Source: Actinomycetota bacterium (GTDB lineage: Bacteria > Actinomycetota > Acidimicrobiia > IMCC26256 > PALSA-610). From it: DNA of 64,000 nucleotides. Of this stretch, positions 25,266 to 34,710 are shown in pieces. The notes beneath the pieces are model-generated. The model was not told where the DNA came from. It was given only the letters and a program-made list of their open reading frames with translations, and ran no database searches. The position numbers and the translations under genes were made by a program. The DNA lies in NCBI GenBank assembly GCA_005779395.1, contig SXJP01000008.1, positions 1 through 64,000 of the forward strand. The letters are read 5' to 3'. Numbering within the stretch: the stretch's first letter is position 1; every line of letters starts with the position of its first letter.

Positions 25266-26504
25266 CTACAGAACCTCGAAGCCGCGACCTCGTTGAATAA
25301 GCGGCACATAGCCGTCGAGTTCCTTGAGTGTCGCCGGGTCGGTTAGGTCGACTACCGACCGTCGCTCGGCTGACATGTATGCAGCCATCGTGAGCCGAAC
25401 GATCTCGTATCCGTAGTCGAAGTTGAGCAACCCGTCGCTTCCTGCGTTGAAGGCATCACGGGCATCGAGGTTCTCGTCTGTGTAGCCGTAGAGGTCCGGT
25501 TCGTTCGGCTGGATAGCCAGCAGTCCTTGCGATGCCGTGGCTTTTTCGAGGCCGAGTTCAGCGTCGGCCACAGATGAAGCCGCTGTGTCTCCGATGAAAA
25601 TCTCAAGGGGCGAACGGAGCGAGTTGGCTTCGAGCGCGTAGCCAGGCCCTAGCCCGTCGATCAAAAGACGGAGGCCTTGCTTGTCATACATCCAAGAAAC
25701 TGTGAACTGGGCCTTGACTTTCTGGTTTGTCTCTGGATTGCGGTATGTGACCATGCCAGTCGCGAAGTCCTCGGCCGGGTTCTTGGAGTAGTCGACACCT
25801 TGTTTTTCGAGAAGCTCAGCTTGCCACTTCGGTTGGCCCCACTTCAGCAGTGCGACGTCTGCCGTCACGGAGATTGGTTCGAGAAAGCGCGGCGATTTGC
25901 TCTTTGGCGTGAGCAAGTACCACCCGACCGCTAAGCAGTGACAACCCATGTCAGAGAGGACTCCGCCTCCTTGGCGCGTTGGATCCCAGAACCATGCATT
26001 GTGCGGTCCGGCGTGCTCTTCGGATGACCGAGCAAGTGTTAGCGGCCCCATCTGGTCGGCAACCGTGCTGAGTTGTGCAAGTGCGTTTTGCAGCATCTTC
26101 ATGTGGATCTGGTTCTCGAAGTACGCCGTCGGCGCTCCGATTTCCCGAGCCAACGCGATCACTTCGCGTGCTTCGATGAGATTGCGTGCGAGTGGTTTTT
26201 CGCAGATTATTCCTTTGATATGTGCGCCGTCTCGTACCGCTATCGCGATTTGGGTCATGTGGTCGACTCGCGCAAAGTTCGGAGCGAAGATCGCTAAGAC
26301 ATCTACATGGTGTGCCATGTCTTCGACTGAGTCGTATATGACCGGGTCCCCGAGCCCAGCCTCGCGCACCGTGTCGGCGAGTGCGGTGGGCGCCGTTCGC
26401 GATGTGAGGCCAACTACTTCGATGCCGCGCATTTGCGCAAGGGCGCGAATCTGGAACTCGGCTATGAAGCCACCGCCGATAATTCCATAGCGCAGTGTTT
26501 GCAT
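25266..26504 (-). CDS. Gfo/Idh/MocA family oxidoreductase (long form)
   Basis: A 412-residue NAD(P)-dependent sugar or polyol dehydrogenase homologue. The N-terminal Rossmann fold starts YGIIGGGFIAEFQ and includes the family motif ICEKPLARNLIEA with the Lys of the EKP motif. The C-terminal domain contains DMGCHCLAVGWYLL, whose Asp and His fit the catalytic region of the family. The C-terminal domain is longer than in the neighbouring paralogue. It starts 9 bases after the second Gfo/Idh gene; with the TIM-barrel gene they form one operon, likely for catabolism of an inositol- or sugar-like compound. Confidence 0.85.
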   Translation of the reverse strand: MQTLRYGIIGGGFIAEFQIRALAQMRGIEVVGLTSRTAPTALADTVREAGLGDPVIYDSVEDMAHHVDVLAIFAPNFARVDHMTQIAIAVRDGAHIKGIICEKPLARNLIEAREVIALAREIGAPTAYFENQIHMKMLQNALAQLSTVADQMGPLTLARSSEEHAGPHNAWFWDPTRQGGGVLSDMGCHCLAVGWYLLTPKSKSPRFLEPISVTADVALLKWGQPKWQAELLEKQGVDYSKNPAEDFATGMVTYRNPETNQKVKAQFTVSWMYDKQGLRLLIDGLGPGYALEANSLRSPLEIFIGDTAASSVADAELGLEKATASQGLLAIQPNEPDLYGYTDENLDARDAFNAGSDGLLNFDYGYEIVRLTMAAYMSAERRSVVDLTDPATLKELDGYVPLIQRGRGFEVL

Positions 26505-26513
26505 CTGGATCCT

Positions 26514-27617
26514 TTAGTCGTCGAAACAGTTGGTATCGAGATCGGTGGGTAGGAGTGCCGCGGGATCGAAGCGCGACTCGATTTCGACGCGGCGGCCGAG
26601 TTCGGATGAAGTGATCGTTCCGGTCATTAGCTCTAAGACGTGCAGAGCGAGGTCGCCGGTTGCCCTGTGTCTTCTGCCGGTTCGCATAGCCCAAAGCATT
26701 TCGGCGGCGCCGATGCCGCGGTTCTGCGGTATCGAAGTCGGCCGGGATGGAATCTCTTGCCACTCGAGGTCTTGCGCCGCGCGGATGCGGACCTTGCCGC
26801 CGAAATTATTTGGGTCAGGGACCGAGAGCGTCGCCTCGGTGCCGTAGATCTCGATATTGCGAAAGCGGGACGCCTGGATATCGAAACTCGTTACGAGGGT
26901 TCCTATCGCTCCGCTCGTGAACTCCAGCGTGCTGCAAACATGGGTAGGCACCTCGACGGGGATTACCTCACCGCGGCGTGGCTCGCTCATGATTGTCCTC
27001 GTTGGTCGACTGACTCGCGCAGCGCCTGAGACCAGCTTCGCTGGGCCGAGCATCTGGACTAGTGCGGTTAGGTAGTACGGACCTACATCGAGCATCGGGC
27101 CAGCACCACGTAGGTAGAAGATGTCAGGGTGAGGATGCCAGAGTTCAGGGCCGCTATGCATCAAGAATCCGTTGGCGCCGATCGGTTCGCCGATGAGCCC
27201 TCGCTCGATGACATCAACACAGGTCTGAAGTCCCTGTCCGAGAAACGTATCGGGAGCACAGCCGAGCCTCACGCCACGGTCTCGGGCCAGCGCTAGGAGA
27301 GCGCGGCCTTCTTCGAGGTCGACGCCGAGTGGTTTTTCACTAAAGACATGTTTGCCGGCGTGTATCGCCGCTGTGCTTACGGCATTGTGGGCTAGAGGCG
27401 GCGTGAGGTTGATGATCGCCGTAATGTCGTCGTCCGCGAGCACGTCGTCGAAGTTGGATGCCTTTGGGATATTGAACTGATCGGCGAGAGCTTTGGCGCG
27501 TTCTGGCATCTCATCGGCGACAGCTACGAGATTTATTGAGTCGAATTGGGTCAGCGTTTGCGCGTATGTGGGCGCAATAACTCCACAGCCCACTATGGCC
27601 ACAGTGTCAACGGTCAT
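26514..27617 (-). CDS. Gfo/Idh/MocA family oxidoreductase
   Basis: A 367-residue dehydrogenase-like protein: Rossmann start VAIVGCGVIAPTYA, the motif SEKPLGVDLEEG with the EKP Lys, and a C-terminal beta-sheet domain with LDVGPYYLTALVQML in place of the DxxxH pattern, so the usual catalytic His (two turns after Asp) is a Tyr or absent here. That may mean different chemistry, as in some members. The first codons overlap the stop of the isomerase gene by 4 bases (27614-27617). Confidence 0.85.
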   Translation of the reverse strand: MTVDTVAIVGCGVIAPTYAQTLTQFDSINLVAVADEMPERAKALADQFNIPKASNFDDVLADDDITAIINLTPPLAHNAVSTAAIHAGKHVFSEKPLGVDLEEGRALLALARDRGVRLGCAPDTFLGQGLQTCVDVIERGLIGEPIGANGFLMHSGPELWHPHPDIFYLRGAGPMLDVGPYYLTALVQMLGPAKLVSGAARVSRPTRTIMSEPRRGEVIPVEVPTHVCSTLEFTSGAIGTLVTSFDIQASRFRNIEIYGTEATLSVPDPNNFGGKVRIRAAQDLEWQEIPSRPTSIPQNRGIGAAEMLWAMRTGRRHRATGDLALHVLELMTGTITSSELGRRVEIESRFDPAALLPTDLDTNCFDD

Positions 27618-28387
27618 GATCGACCCTGGGAAAGTCCTGTACCTACGAGGAAGTCATAGCTCGCCTCGACGGCATCGAACATGTCGGTGGCGCAGCGATC
27701 GAGTTCTATTACGTGCCATTCGACGTTCTCGTTCGATTCGATCACTTCTCGTGTCGCGATAGCTCCTGACCCAACTGCCACCATGTCGGATTCTGGCGAG
27801 TCAGCTGGGCCATCTTTTACGTGCAGCATCTGGGCACGACTACCGAGGTCGCTAACGAAAGAAACCGGATCAACACCACCGACCGCAGCCCAATAGATAT
27901 CGATCTCGGCGAACACCTCTGGGTCGCACCTATCGAAGAAGTGAGAAAGCGCAGGTGCGCCGTTGACGTCGCCGAACTCCCAAAAGTGGTTGTGGTAGCC
28001 GAGGGGAACGGCGCGGGATTTCGCGACTTCGTTAGCAGCGTTGAGGACATCAGCGCTCCTCTGTACCGCATCGATGTCAGCGAAGTGTTTCGGCAGCAAC
28101 ATCGGGATGACGACGCTTTGCGTGCCAGCAACTAGATGGGCGTCAAGATCGGCGGTCCACTTCTCTAACCATGCCGGGTCGCGCGTATCTGGGTGAATGT
28201 GAGCGCTACACAGTACGAGGCCAGCGTTGTCGAGCGCTTTCGCGTATTGCTTCGGATCGAGACCGTAAAGGCTCGCCGATTCGACTCCTGCAAACCCTTT
28301 GGCTCCGAGTCGATCGAAAGCAGGTCCGGGATCGGCGCCTATTGAGTCGCGTAATGTGTACAACTGAACAGCTATGGATGCGGGCAT
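27614..28387 (-). CDS. Sugar phosphate isomerase/epimerase (xylose isomerase-like TIM barrel)
   Basis: A 257-residue TIM-barrel protein of the AP endonuclease 2/xylose isomerase-like group, starting PASIAVQLYTLRD at ATG 28387. The upstream 65 in-frame codons do not look like this family. Metal-site acids and histidines can be seen in SAHIHPD, LGYHNHFWEF, EIDIYWA and MLHVKDG. Members isomerise or epimerise keto-inositols and sugars. It leads an operon with the two Gfo/Idh dehydrogenases, a combination common in inositol and rare-sugar pathways. It is divergent from the MaoC gene (64-base spacer). Confidence 0.83.
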   Translation of the reverse strand: MPASIAVQLYTLRDSIGADPGPAFDRLGAKGFAGVESASLYGLDPKQYAKALDNAGLVLCSAHIHPDTRDPAWLEKWTADLDAHLVAGTQSVVIPMLLPKHFADIDAVQRSADVLNAANEVAKSRAVPLGYHNHFWEFGDVNGAPALSHFFDRCDPEVFAEIDIYWAAVGGVDPVSFVSDLGSRAQMLHVKDGPADSPESDMVAVGSGAIATREVIESNENVEWHVIELDRCATDMFDAVEASYDFLVGTGLSQGRS

Positions 28388-28451
28388 GTTCGGTTGTCTA
28401 CTACATGTCTCGTCCGCGCACCGTCCGCCCGAGTTTCGATAGGAAGAACTG

Positions 28452-28919
28452 ATGCCAGAAGTTGAACGCATCGTTGCAGGCAAGACCTGGCAGCAGATGG
28501 ATGTTGGTTCAAAGTTTCGAACCGCCGACCGCACCATTGCTGAGTCTGACCTGATGAGTTTCATCACACTGTTCGGGTTCAACGAACCGCTGTTCTGGGA
28601 TGCGCGCCACGCTGCATCTGCTGGTTACGCAGGTCGTCTCGTGCCTGGTGCTCTCACCTATTGCGTCGCAGAAGGCTTAATTATGCAGTCGCATGTGATC
28701 CACGGAACTGGAATCGCGTTCATGGGAATGGAGCTAGCAGTGCACCAGCCTGTCTACGTAGGAGACACATTGCACGCCATCGTCGAGACGGTGGCAACGA
28801 GGGCCTCAAAAGCCGTGGGTCGCGGAGTGGTTACCCAAGAAGTGACTGTTCGCAACCAAGACGACGTCTTGGTACTGACGTACACGCCAGTTCGACTAAT
28901 TAAAGGCGATGATTCCTAG
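28452..28919 (+). CDS. MaoC-like enoyl-CoA hydratase
   Basis: A 155-residue hot-dog fold protein. The hydratase 2 motif is recognisable: after FGFNEPLFWDARHAASAGYAGRLVPGALT, the Asp and His of the active site sit in WDARHA and the Gly-rich turn follows as RLVPGAL. The family adds water to trans-2-enoyl-CoA to give R-3-hydroxyacyl-CoA. GGAAG lies near the start at 28452. Placed alone on the plus strand between the sugar operon and rmuC, it converges on rmuC. Confidence 0.83.
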   Translation: MPEVERIVAGKTWQQMDVGSKFRTADRTIAESDLMSFITLFGFNEPLFWDARHAASAGYAGRLVPGALTYCVAEGLIMQSHVIHGTGIAFMGMELAVHQPVYVGDTLHAIVETVATRASKAVGRGVVTQEVTVRNQDDVLVLTYTPVRLIKGDDS

Positions 28920-28931
28920 GCACAAGAGCGT

Positions 28932-30071
28932 CTAACTCTCGATTTCGAGGCGATCGTCGGCGAGGTCGAGTAGTTCCGCAGAGTCGCCGCCGCGGATAGC
29001 CGCGATCCTGCTCAGTGGTCGTTGCAACCCGGCAGATCTCGTGGTCATGAGGTCTGAGTATTCGCTGTGGACTGTGTTGAAAGATTTCTGAAGCTTTTCG
29101 AGTTTGTCCGAATACTTCGACCACTGTTTCTCAAACTGGCCGATCAACTCGAGAATTTCTTTCGACTTGCGTTCAAGTGTGAAATTGGCTGTCGCTTGGT
29201 GAACCAAAGCGAGAATCGCGTACAGGGTTAGTGGCGAACAAATAAGGATATTTGCCTTAATGCCGTCGTCGATGAGGCTGTCGTCGTATTCGTTCACGAA
29301 AGCGAATATCGATTCATTGGGTATGAACATCAACACAAAATTGATTGAATCCTCGCTATCTGCATAGCGACGCTTTCCAAGTTGGTTCAGATGGTTGCGT
29401 ACGTCCTTCAGGAACGCTTCGCGATAGCGCACTTGATCTGCCTCGGTCTGCGTTTCTCGGTAGCGCGTGTAATTCTCGAACGGAAACTTGACGTCCATGT
29501 GCAGCTTGTTCGAAGGAGGCATCATGAAGGTGAAGTCAGGGATTCCGCGGGAACCGTCGCCGTTTTCTGAGGCTGCCTGTTTGATGTAGTTCTTGCCTTC
29601 GATGAATCCAGCCAACCGGATTACGTCCTCGGCCATTCGCTCCCCCCATTGGCCTCGCGCTTTTACGTTGCCGAGTACGTCGCGAAGTTGACCGGCGGTT
29701 GCGGTCAGCGCATTTACTCCTTCGGATTGAGCTAAGAGTTGTTGGTTCAACTCCCCGAAACTGCGGCTACGGGAGACCTCGGTTTCTTGGATCGATGTTT
29801 TCACTGCGTCGAGTTGCTTGCGCATCTCCACAAGCGAGGCATCAATTAGTTCCTTCTTTTGGTCGAGTTGTTCACTCGTTCGTCCGCGCTCATTCAATAT
29901 GTCTTGGTTCACCCGCCTCAGGACCTCATCGATGGCTGCGCGAAAGACTCCCTCAGGGTCGGCGCTACTCGGCATAAGTAGCGGTTGATGACGTCGCGAG
30001 AATGCGACCGCGACAGCGACGCTGACTGTCGCTGTGAGCACCACGATGACAAGGACCAGTGAGAGTTCCAT
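28932..30071 (-). CDS. rmuC: DNA recombination protein RmuC homologue
   Basis: A 379-residue protein with an N-terminal membrane segment (about 5-25), a coiled coil (about 40-140) and the RmuC domain, seen in GQWGERMAEDVIRLAGFIEGKNY, PDFTFMMPPSNKLHMDVKFPFENY and the nuclease-fold strand VLMFIPNESIFAFV. Family members limit inversions and act on DNA ends, with a PD-(D/E)xK-like core. The short tail is typical of Actinobacteria. Convergent with the MaoC gene by a 12-base gap. Confidence 0.92.
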   Translation of the reverse strand: MELSLVLVIVVLTATVSVAVAVAFSRRHQPLLMPSSADPEGVFRAAIDEVLRRVNQDILNERGRTSEQLDQKKELIDASLVEMRKQLDAVKTSIQETEVSRSRSFGELNQQLLAQSEGVNALTATAGQLRDVLGNVKARGQWGERMAEDVIRLAGFIEGKNYIKQAASENGDGSRGIPDFTFMMPPSNKLHMDVKFPFENYTRYRETQTEADQVRYREAFLKDVRNHLNQLGKRRYADSEDSINFVLMFIPNESIFAFVNEYDDSLIDDGIKANILICSPLTLYAILALVHQATANFTLERKSKEILELIGQFEKQWSKYSDKLEKLQKSFNTVHSEYSDLMTTRSAGLQRPLSRIAAIRGGDSAELLDLADDRLEIES

Positions 30072-30144
30072 GGCAGCAAGTATGCACGACGGATGAGACA
30101 GCTACCCGCTGCCAACTCGCAGATGGCACTATTGACCAGGGTTT

Positions 30145-30681
30145 TTATGAAACTAAGGCCGGAAGTTCTTCGAACCCGAGGGAACCCGCAAGCAGTTTCG
30201 CGAAACTGCCATCGAGATCTGACTGATATTTTTCGATGAGTTCGTTGATAACAGATGCGTCGACTTTGAGGTTCGCGAAATCGACGAGGGCGGCGAGCTG
30301 TTGTTCGGTTTGGGTTTGGGGCGATGCTGTGACCACCTTGTCGAGCCTGCGAGCGAGACCTTCGAGTTCATTAGCTGAGTGCAGTTGATCGGCGAGGTCA
30401 CTCTCGTCTTCAACTAGCGCATCCCACTCACGCAACGCGGCGTCGATATCAGACACGATTGTCCGGCTAGGTCCGCCGCTGTCTCGGAGCAAGTTGTTGG
30501 CGTCGGCTAACACGACGTAACGGGCAACGATGTCAGGCCTGAGTTCTGTCCACTCGTTGGCCACTGCTGATTGGCTTTTGTCAAGGCTAGAACGCGTATC
30601 CAACACGAGAGTCGCAAGCCCGACAGTCGAAGCGACAACCAAGAGGGCTATTAGCCGCACGATCCATTTCACAGATCGCAC
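30145..30681 (-). CDS. LemA-like membrane protein
   Basis: A 178-residue protein with one N-terminal membrane helix (residues 9-26) and a helical extracytoplasmic domain. The pattern QSAVANEWTELRPDIVARYVVLADANNLL resembles the first long helix of LemA proteins (QxAxAxVxxxLxxRxDLIPNLV), and the end YQSDLDGSFAKLLAGSLGFEELP recalls the LemA ending YNxxVxxFPxxxxAxxxGF. It is divergent, so the call is moderate. LemA proteins are membrane-associated with unclear roles. Confidence 0.6.
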   Translation of the reverse strand: MRSVKWIVRLIALLVVASTVGLATLVLDTRSSLDKSQSAVANEWTELRPDIVARYVVLADANNLLRDSGGPSRTIVSDIDAALREWDALVEDESDLADQLHSANELEGLARRLDKVVTASPQTQTEQQLAALVDFANLKVDASVINELIEKYQSDLDGSFAKLLAGSLGFEELPALVS

Positions 30682-30753
30682 CGTAGCGAATCTGCTTTAC
30701 CTACTCGCTCATTGTTGCAGAGAAGGTCGCGCAGGTCAGCTACGGTTTTATCC

Positions 30754-31242
30754 ATGGCTCGCTTCAGGGTCGTGCTCGTGGCAATTGCCGCCTTCTCGCT
30801 GGCGGTCGCTACGGGATGGTGGGCTGGTGGCGAGCCGACCAGATACCAAGCAACAGTGATCGATGTCATAGACGGCGACACGATCGTCGTCGATTTTGCC
30901 AACGCGACAACTGTGACTGTACGAATTTTGGGCATCGACACGCCAGAGACCAAGCACCCTGAGATGGGCGTTGAGTGTTTCGGGCCGGAGGCATCGGACT
31001 ACGCGAAGCGACGACTAATGAACGCGCATGTTCGTATCGAGTTCGATCGCGAGCGAACCGACAAGTACGGCCGGACGCTCGCGCATGTATACAGGGATGG
31101 TTCTAGATTCTCAGATGAACTGCTAGCGGCAGGACTTGCTGAGTGGTTCGTTCTCCCGCCCAACGGGCGATATTCGCGAACACAGTTGCAGCTCGAGCTA
31201 GTAGCGCGTGCGAGAGATGTCGGCATGTGGGGGGCCTGCTAG
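30754..31242 (+). CDS. Thermonuclease (SNase) family protein, membrane-anchored or secreted
   Basis: A 162-residue protein: basic start, hydrophobic segment (residues 5-25) ending WWAGGE, then a staphylococcal nuclease OB-fold domain. Catalytic residues match the family: DGDTIVV (Asp21 equivalent), RILGIDTPE (Arg35, Asp40, Glu43) and DKYGRTLAHVY (Arg87). It probably cuts DNA or RNA outside the cell, using calcium. The ATG at 30754 is preferred over an in-frame start 14 codons earlier that would put a long basic tail before the signal segment. Divergent from the LemA-like gene. Confidence 0.9.
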   Translation: MARFRVVLVAIAAFSLAVATGWWAGGEPTRYQATVIDVIDGDTIVVDFANATTVTVRILGIDTPETKHPEMGVECFGPEASDYAKRRLMNAHVRIEFDRERTDKYGRTLAHVYRDGSRFSDELLAAGLAEWFVLPPNGRYSRTQLQLELVARARDVGMWGAC

Positions 31243-31251
31243 GAGGAAGCG

Positions 31252-32550
31252 TTACTGCATGGTGGCGAGAATCTCGCCGACGATATCGATGGTCGTATTC
31301 GGGTGTAAGAACGCGAACCTACAGACAGTTTCGCCGTCCCATTTTGTGGGAACGACGAATCCGATCTGGTCTTCGAGCAACTGCTTTGACCAACTCGAGT
31401 ACTCGTCGGGTGTCCACCCAATACGTCGAAACACCACTACGGATAGCTCGGGTTCGAGAACGAGTTCAACGTGGTCGAGTTGGCGAATGAGATTTGCTAC
31501 ACGGCGTGTTGTGGTTAGGACTTTCTCGATAGCTTCGCGGTAGGCGTTCGTTCCGTGCACAGCTAAAGAAAACCAAAGTGGCAGACCCCGGGCGCGCCGA
31601 GTGAGGTGGTAGGCGTAATCGCTCGGGTTCCACTCGGCTGTTTCTTCGTGCAGCACATCTAGATAGCTGGCCTTTTGAGTATGAACAGCGCGCGCCTGGT
31701 TTGGGTCGCGGTATAGCAACGCAGCACAGTCGTAAGGCGCGAAAAGCCACTTGTGTGGGTCGACGACAAACGAGTCAGCGCCTTCGATGCCAGCGAATCT
31801 TTCGCGTGCCGATGGTGCATGCAATGCCGCTCCACCGTACGCACCATCGACGTGCATCCAAATGTTGTTTTCTCTACAAACCTGTGAGATGCCAGAGAGA
31901 TCGTCGATAAGGCCAGCGTTCGTGGAACCTGCGGTTGCGACAACTGCACACACTGGTTGGGAAGAGCCCGCAATCGCTTCGCGCAGTTTGGGCCCAGTCA
32001 AACGATGATCGACTGCTTCGACCACCAATGCGTCGGTTTCCAGCAAGAGCATTGCGTTGGCGACTGAGCTATGAGTCTGTGCGCTGACTGCGACTGCAAA
32101 TCTCGCTGATGTCCCGTGGATCGTCTTCGCTGTCTCGCGTGCGACCGCGAGTGCCGACAGGTTTGCAGCACTTCCTCCACTTACGAATACGCCACCCGCG
32201 GATCCTGGCATTCCGGCCAAGTCCGCAATCCACCTGAGCGCCTGATTCTCTGCGTGGATCGCGCCCGACGCCTCAAGCCACGAAATGCCCTGCAGGGAAG
32301 CGCTAGAGACCACCATGTCAAATAACAAGGATGCTTTGGTCGGTGCTGCTGGAATAAAAGACAAGAACCGAGTTGAGTCGACCGACAAGATCGCGGGCGC
32401 GATGACCTGTTCGAAAAGGCTGAGAATTGCCTCAGGATCATTTCCCGCTTCGGTAATAGGGGTAGCAACCAGGCGTTCGAGGTCTTCTGCGCGTAGCGAT
32501 CTATCGAGAGGGACCGGATCTAACGCAAGACGATCGTGCGTGTAGCGCAA
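31252..32550 (-). CDS. PLP-dependent group II decarboxylase (aromatic amino acid type)
   Basis: A 432-residue enzyme of the aromatic-L-amino-acid/tyrosine/glutamate decarboxylase superfamily. PLP-site landmarks are present: SGGSAANLSAL (phosphate loop), VVATAGSTNAGLIDD, WMHVDGAYGGAA (Asp holding the pyridine N), and the Schiff-base Lys in DPHKWLFAPYDC. The only standard start codon in this frame is a TTG at 32550. In-frame sequence with family-like character (HDFDAAAERLAQLVL) continues upstream for at least 15-20 codons without ATG, GTG or TTG, running into the end of uvrD2. So the true start may be non-standard, or the locus has a frameshift or error. Confidence 0.83.
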   Translation of the reverse strand: MRYTHDRLALDPVPLDRSLRAEDLERLVATPITEAGNDPEAILSLFEQVIAPAILSVDSTRFLSFIPAAPTKASLLFDMVVSSASLQGISWLEASGAIHAENQALRWIADLAGMPGSAGGVFVSGGSAANLSALAVARETAKTIHGTSARFAVAVSAQTHSSVANAMLLLETDALVVEAVDHRLTGPKLREAIAGSSQPVCAVVATAGSTNAGLIDDLSGISQVCRENNIWMHVDGAYGGAALHAPSARERFAGIEGADSFVVDPHKWLFAPYDCAALLYRDPNQARAVHTQKASYLDVLHEETAEWNPSDYAYHLTRRARGLPLWFSLAVHGTNAYREAIEKVLTTTRRVANLIRQLDHVELVLEPELSVVVFRRIGWTPDEYSSWSKQLLEDQIGFVVPTKWDGETVCRFAFLHPNTTIDIVGEILATMQ

Positions 32551-32624
32551 AACGAGTTGCGCAAGTCGTTCGGCGGCAGCATCGAAGTCGTGGATACGTC
32601 GACGGTAATACTTCGGTTCACTAC

Positions 32625-34676
32625 TTACGAGGCTTTGTGTTCCCGTATTAGTTGGAGTATCGCTTCGCCGTAACGATCGAGTTTGGTGTCGCCGACTCCA
32701 TTTATTTCTAGGAGAGCGACGCGGGTTGTGGGACGCCTGGTCGCAATTTCTCTAAGAGTCTTGTCAGAAAAGACTACGAACGCAGGGATCTCAACGGCGC
32801 GTGCGGTATCGATACGCCACTGCTTGAGTTCGGCGAATAGCGCTCGGTCGACGAGGTCGAGCTCTGAGCCATTTTGGTTGAGGGATTTGCGCAGCTTTCC
32901 GAGCTGTGTTCGTGCATCGGCTGCTGGAGGTTGGCCAAATCCGCTGGCAACCTCTTCGATAATTTCGATCCATTTGCCGGCCTTGCGCTTTCGTGGCTGG
33001 CCAGCGATGGTGCGCGTTTGCGCCCAACTCACGTGGAGTGCATCGATAGCGCGCGACAGCGCAACATGCAGGAGCCGGAGTTCTTCAGACTGCGCCTCTT
33101 CAGTGCGAGCGAACGAGATTGGGACGAGGCCTTGTTCTACGCCAGTGACGAACACATGGCTCCATTCCAGGCCCTTCGCTCGATGGAAAGACACGAAGTC
33201 GACAGCATCGCGGGCATTGTCGCTCGGATCTGATTCGCCGCGGGTTGTTGCGCCGAGCCAAGCGACGAACCCGACGAGCGATCCAGTTGTGCCCTCTGCG
33301 TCTAGGTACTCGTGCCCGAAACGAATCAGTGCATCTGCGTACGCTGAGCGTTCACTTACGGCTTCATCAGAAGTCTCGTCCTCGGAAAGAGGCACCGTCC
33401 CGTGGTACGCGAGATCTGTTAGGTGATCGGAGAAAGGACGATTCGGAGTCGCCCGTTCGACCTTCTTTAGCTCGTCGAGCGCGATTTTCACTTCGGGACG
33501 ACTCAAGAAGGTGCCGACACCAGGAAGCCTGTACGGCACATTGAGCTTGCGGAAAGCTTCTTCGAATGCAGCGGACTGAGCGTTAGTCCGATAAAGCACC
33601 GCGATCTCGCGCCATGGCGTGCCGTGGTCGTGGACTCGCCGCACTTCTTTCGCGACTGCGCGAGCCTCGGCGATTTCGTCGGCATATGCATCGACCGTTG
33701 GAGCGCTGCCACTCTCGCGAGTCGTGAGCGGGAGCGCTCGGCCCGGACGCCTATCTGCTTTGAGCACGGCGTTTGCAACTGCGACAATCTGAGGAGTTGA
33801 CCTGTAATTGGTGCCGAGTCGGATGGTTACAGCCCCTGGAAAGTGTCGAGCGAAGTTAACGAGAACAGATGCTTCGGCACCAGCGAAGCTGTAGATCGAC
33901 TGTGCGTCGTCGCCCACTACGCAGATGTCTTGTCGGGGTCCAAGCCAACCACGCAAGACCCTTAGCTGAGCGAGGCTTATGTCTTGAAACTCGTCGACGA
34001 AAAAGTGCCTGTACCTAAACCGAATTGATGTTGCGAAATCGGGGTCTTGTTCTAGAGCGTCGGCGCACCACGACAAGAGGTCATCGAAATCGATTAGGCC
34101 ACGCTTTTTCTTCTCGGCTTCGTAGCGTGCAAAAATCGAAGCGACTTCGGCAGCGGGGCGAGGGACCTGCCTGTCGGCAGCGTGAACTTCGGCTTCGTAA
34201 GTGTCGGGCCTGATGGTGCGAGCCTTCGCCCATTCGATTTCGCCAGCAGCTTCGTTGATTCGCGTTGTTTGTTCGGCGCCGCGGCCTCCAACAAGGGCGC
34301 CAAGGATGCGTGCCTTGCGCTCTAGCAACGTCGGGAGTTCTTGGCCGCGGCCGGCTTGCCGCCCACGTAGCTGCGCTAGGCACAGGGCATGGAACGTTCC
34401 AGCGGTAACTGAGTCAGCATCGAGCGCCGCGAGGCGACTTCCGAGCTCATTTGCAGCCTTGCGCGTGAATGTGACCGCAAGAGTGTTTTTCGGATTTATT
34501 TGCGACTCATTCGACAGCCACGCGATACGACGGGTCAACACGCGAGTTTTCCCAGAACCAGCGGGCGCGAGAATTGCTAAAGGTTTTCCTACAGGAGCAG
34601 TGACGGCTACGTGCTGACGTTCGTCGAGGCCTTCTAGGACATTCACAACGGCGACTATAGAGACGCGTTCGGACAC
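32625..34676 (-). CDS. uvrD2: UvrD2-like superfamily I DNA helicase with HRDC domain
   Basis: A 683-residue ATP-dependent helicase. N-terminal Q-motif LDERQHVAV, Walker A APAGSGKTRVLTRRI, motif II VDEFQDIS, motif III GDDAQSIYSFAGAE, motif IV region LGTNYRST, motif V FHRAKGLEWSHVFV and motif VI LRLLHVALSRA are all present. The C-terminal 75 residues form an HRDC nucleic-acid-binding domain, the mark of the actinobacterial UvrD2 branch. An alternative GTG ten codons in (before NVLEGLDERQ) could be the real start. Transcribed toward the decarboxylase gene, whose frame overlaps its end. Confidence 0.92.
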   Translation of the reverse strand: MSERVSIVAVVNVLEGLDERQHVAVTAPVGKPLAILAPAGSGKTRVLTRRIAWLSNESQINPKNTLAVTFTRKAANELGSRLAALDADSVTAGTFHALCLAQLRGRQAGRGQELPTLLERKARILGALVGGRGAEQTTRINEAAGEIEWAKARTIRPDTYEAEVHAADRQVPRPAAEVASIFARYEAEKKKRGLIDFDDLLSWCADALEQDPDFATSIRFRYRHFFVDEFQDISLAQLRVLRGWLGPRQDICVVGDDAQSIYSFAGAEASVLVNFARHFPGAVTIRLGTNYRSTPQIVAVANAVLKADRRPGRALPLTTRESGSAPTVDAYADEIAEARAVAKEVRRVHDHGTPWREIAVLYRTNAQSAAFEEAFRKLNVPYRLPGVGTFLSRPEVKIALDELKKVERATPNRPFSDHLTDLAYHGTVPLSEDETSDEAVSERSAYADALIRFGHEYLDAEGTTGSLVGFVAWLGATTRGESDPSDNARDAVDFVSFHRAKGLEWSHVFVTGVEQGLVPISFARTEEAQSEELRLLHVALSRAIDALHVSWAQTRTIAGQPRKRKAGKWIEIIEEVASGFGQPPAADARTQLGKLRKSLNQNGSELDLVDRALFAELKQWRIDTARAVEIPAFVVFSDKTLREIATRRPTTRVALLEINGVGDTKLDRYGEAILQLIREHKAS

Positions 34677-34710
34677 CGTCGCAACGGCCGGACCGTAGAA
34701 GCGCCACTGA

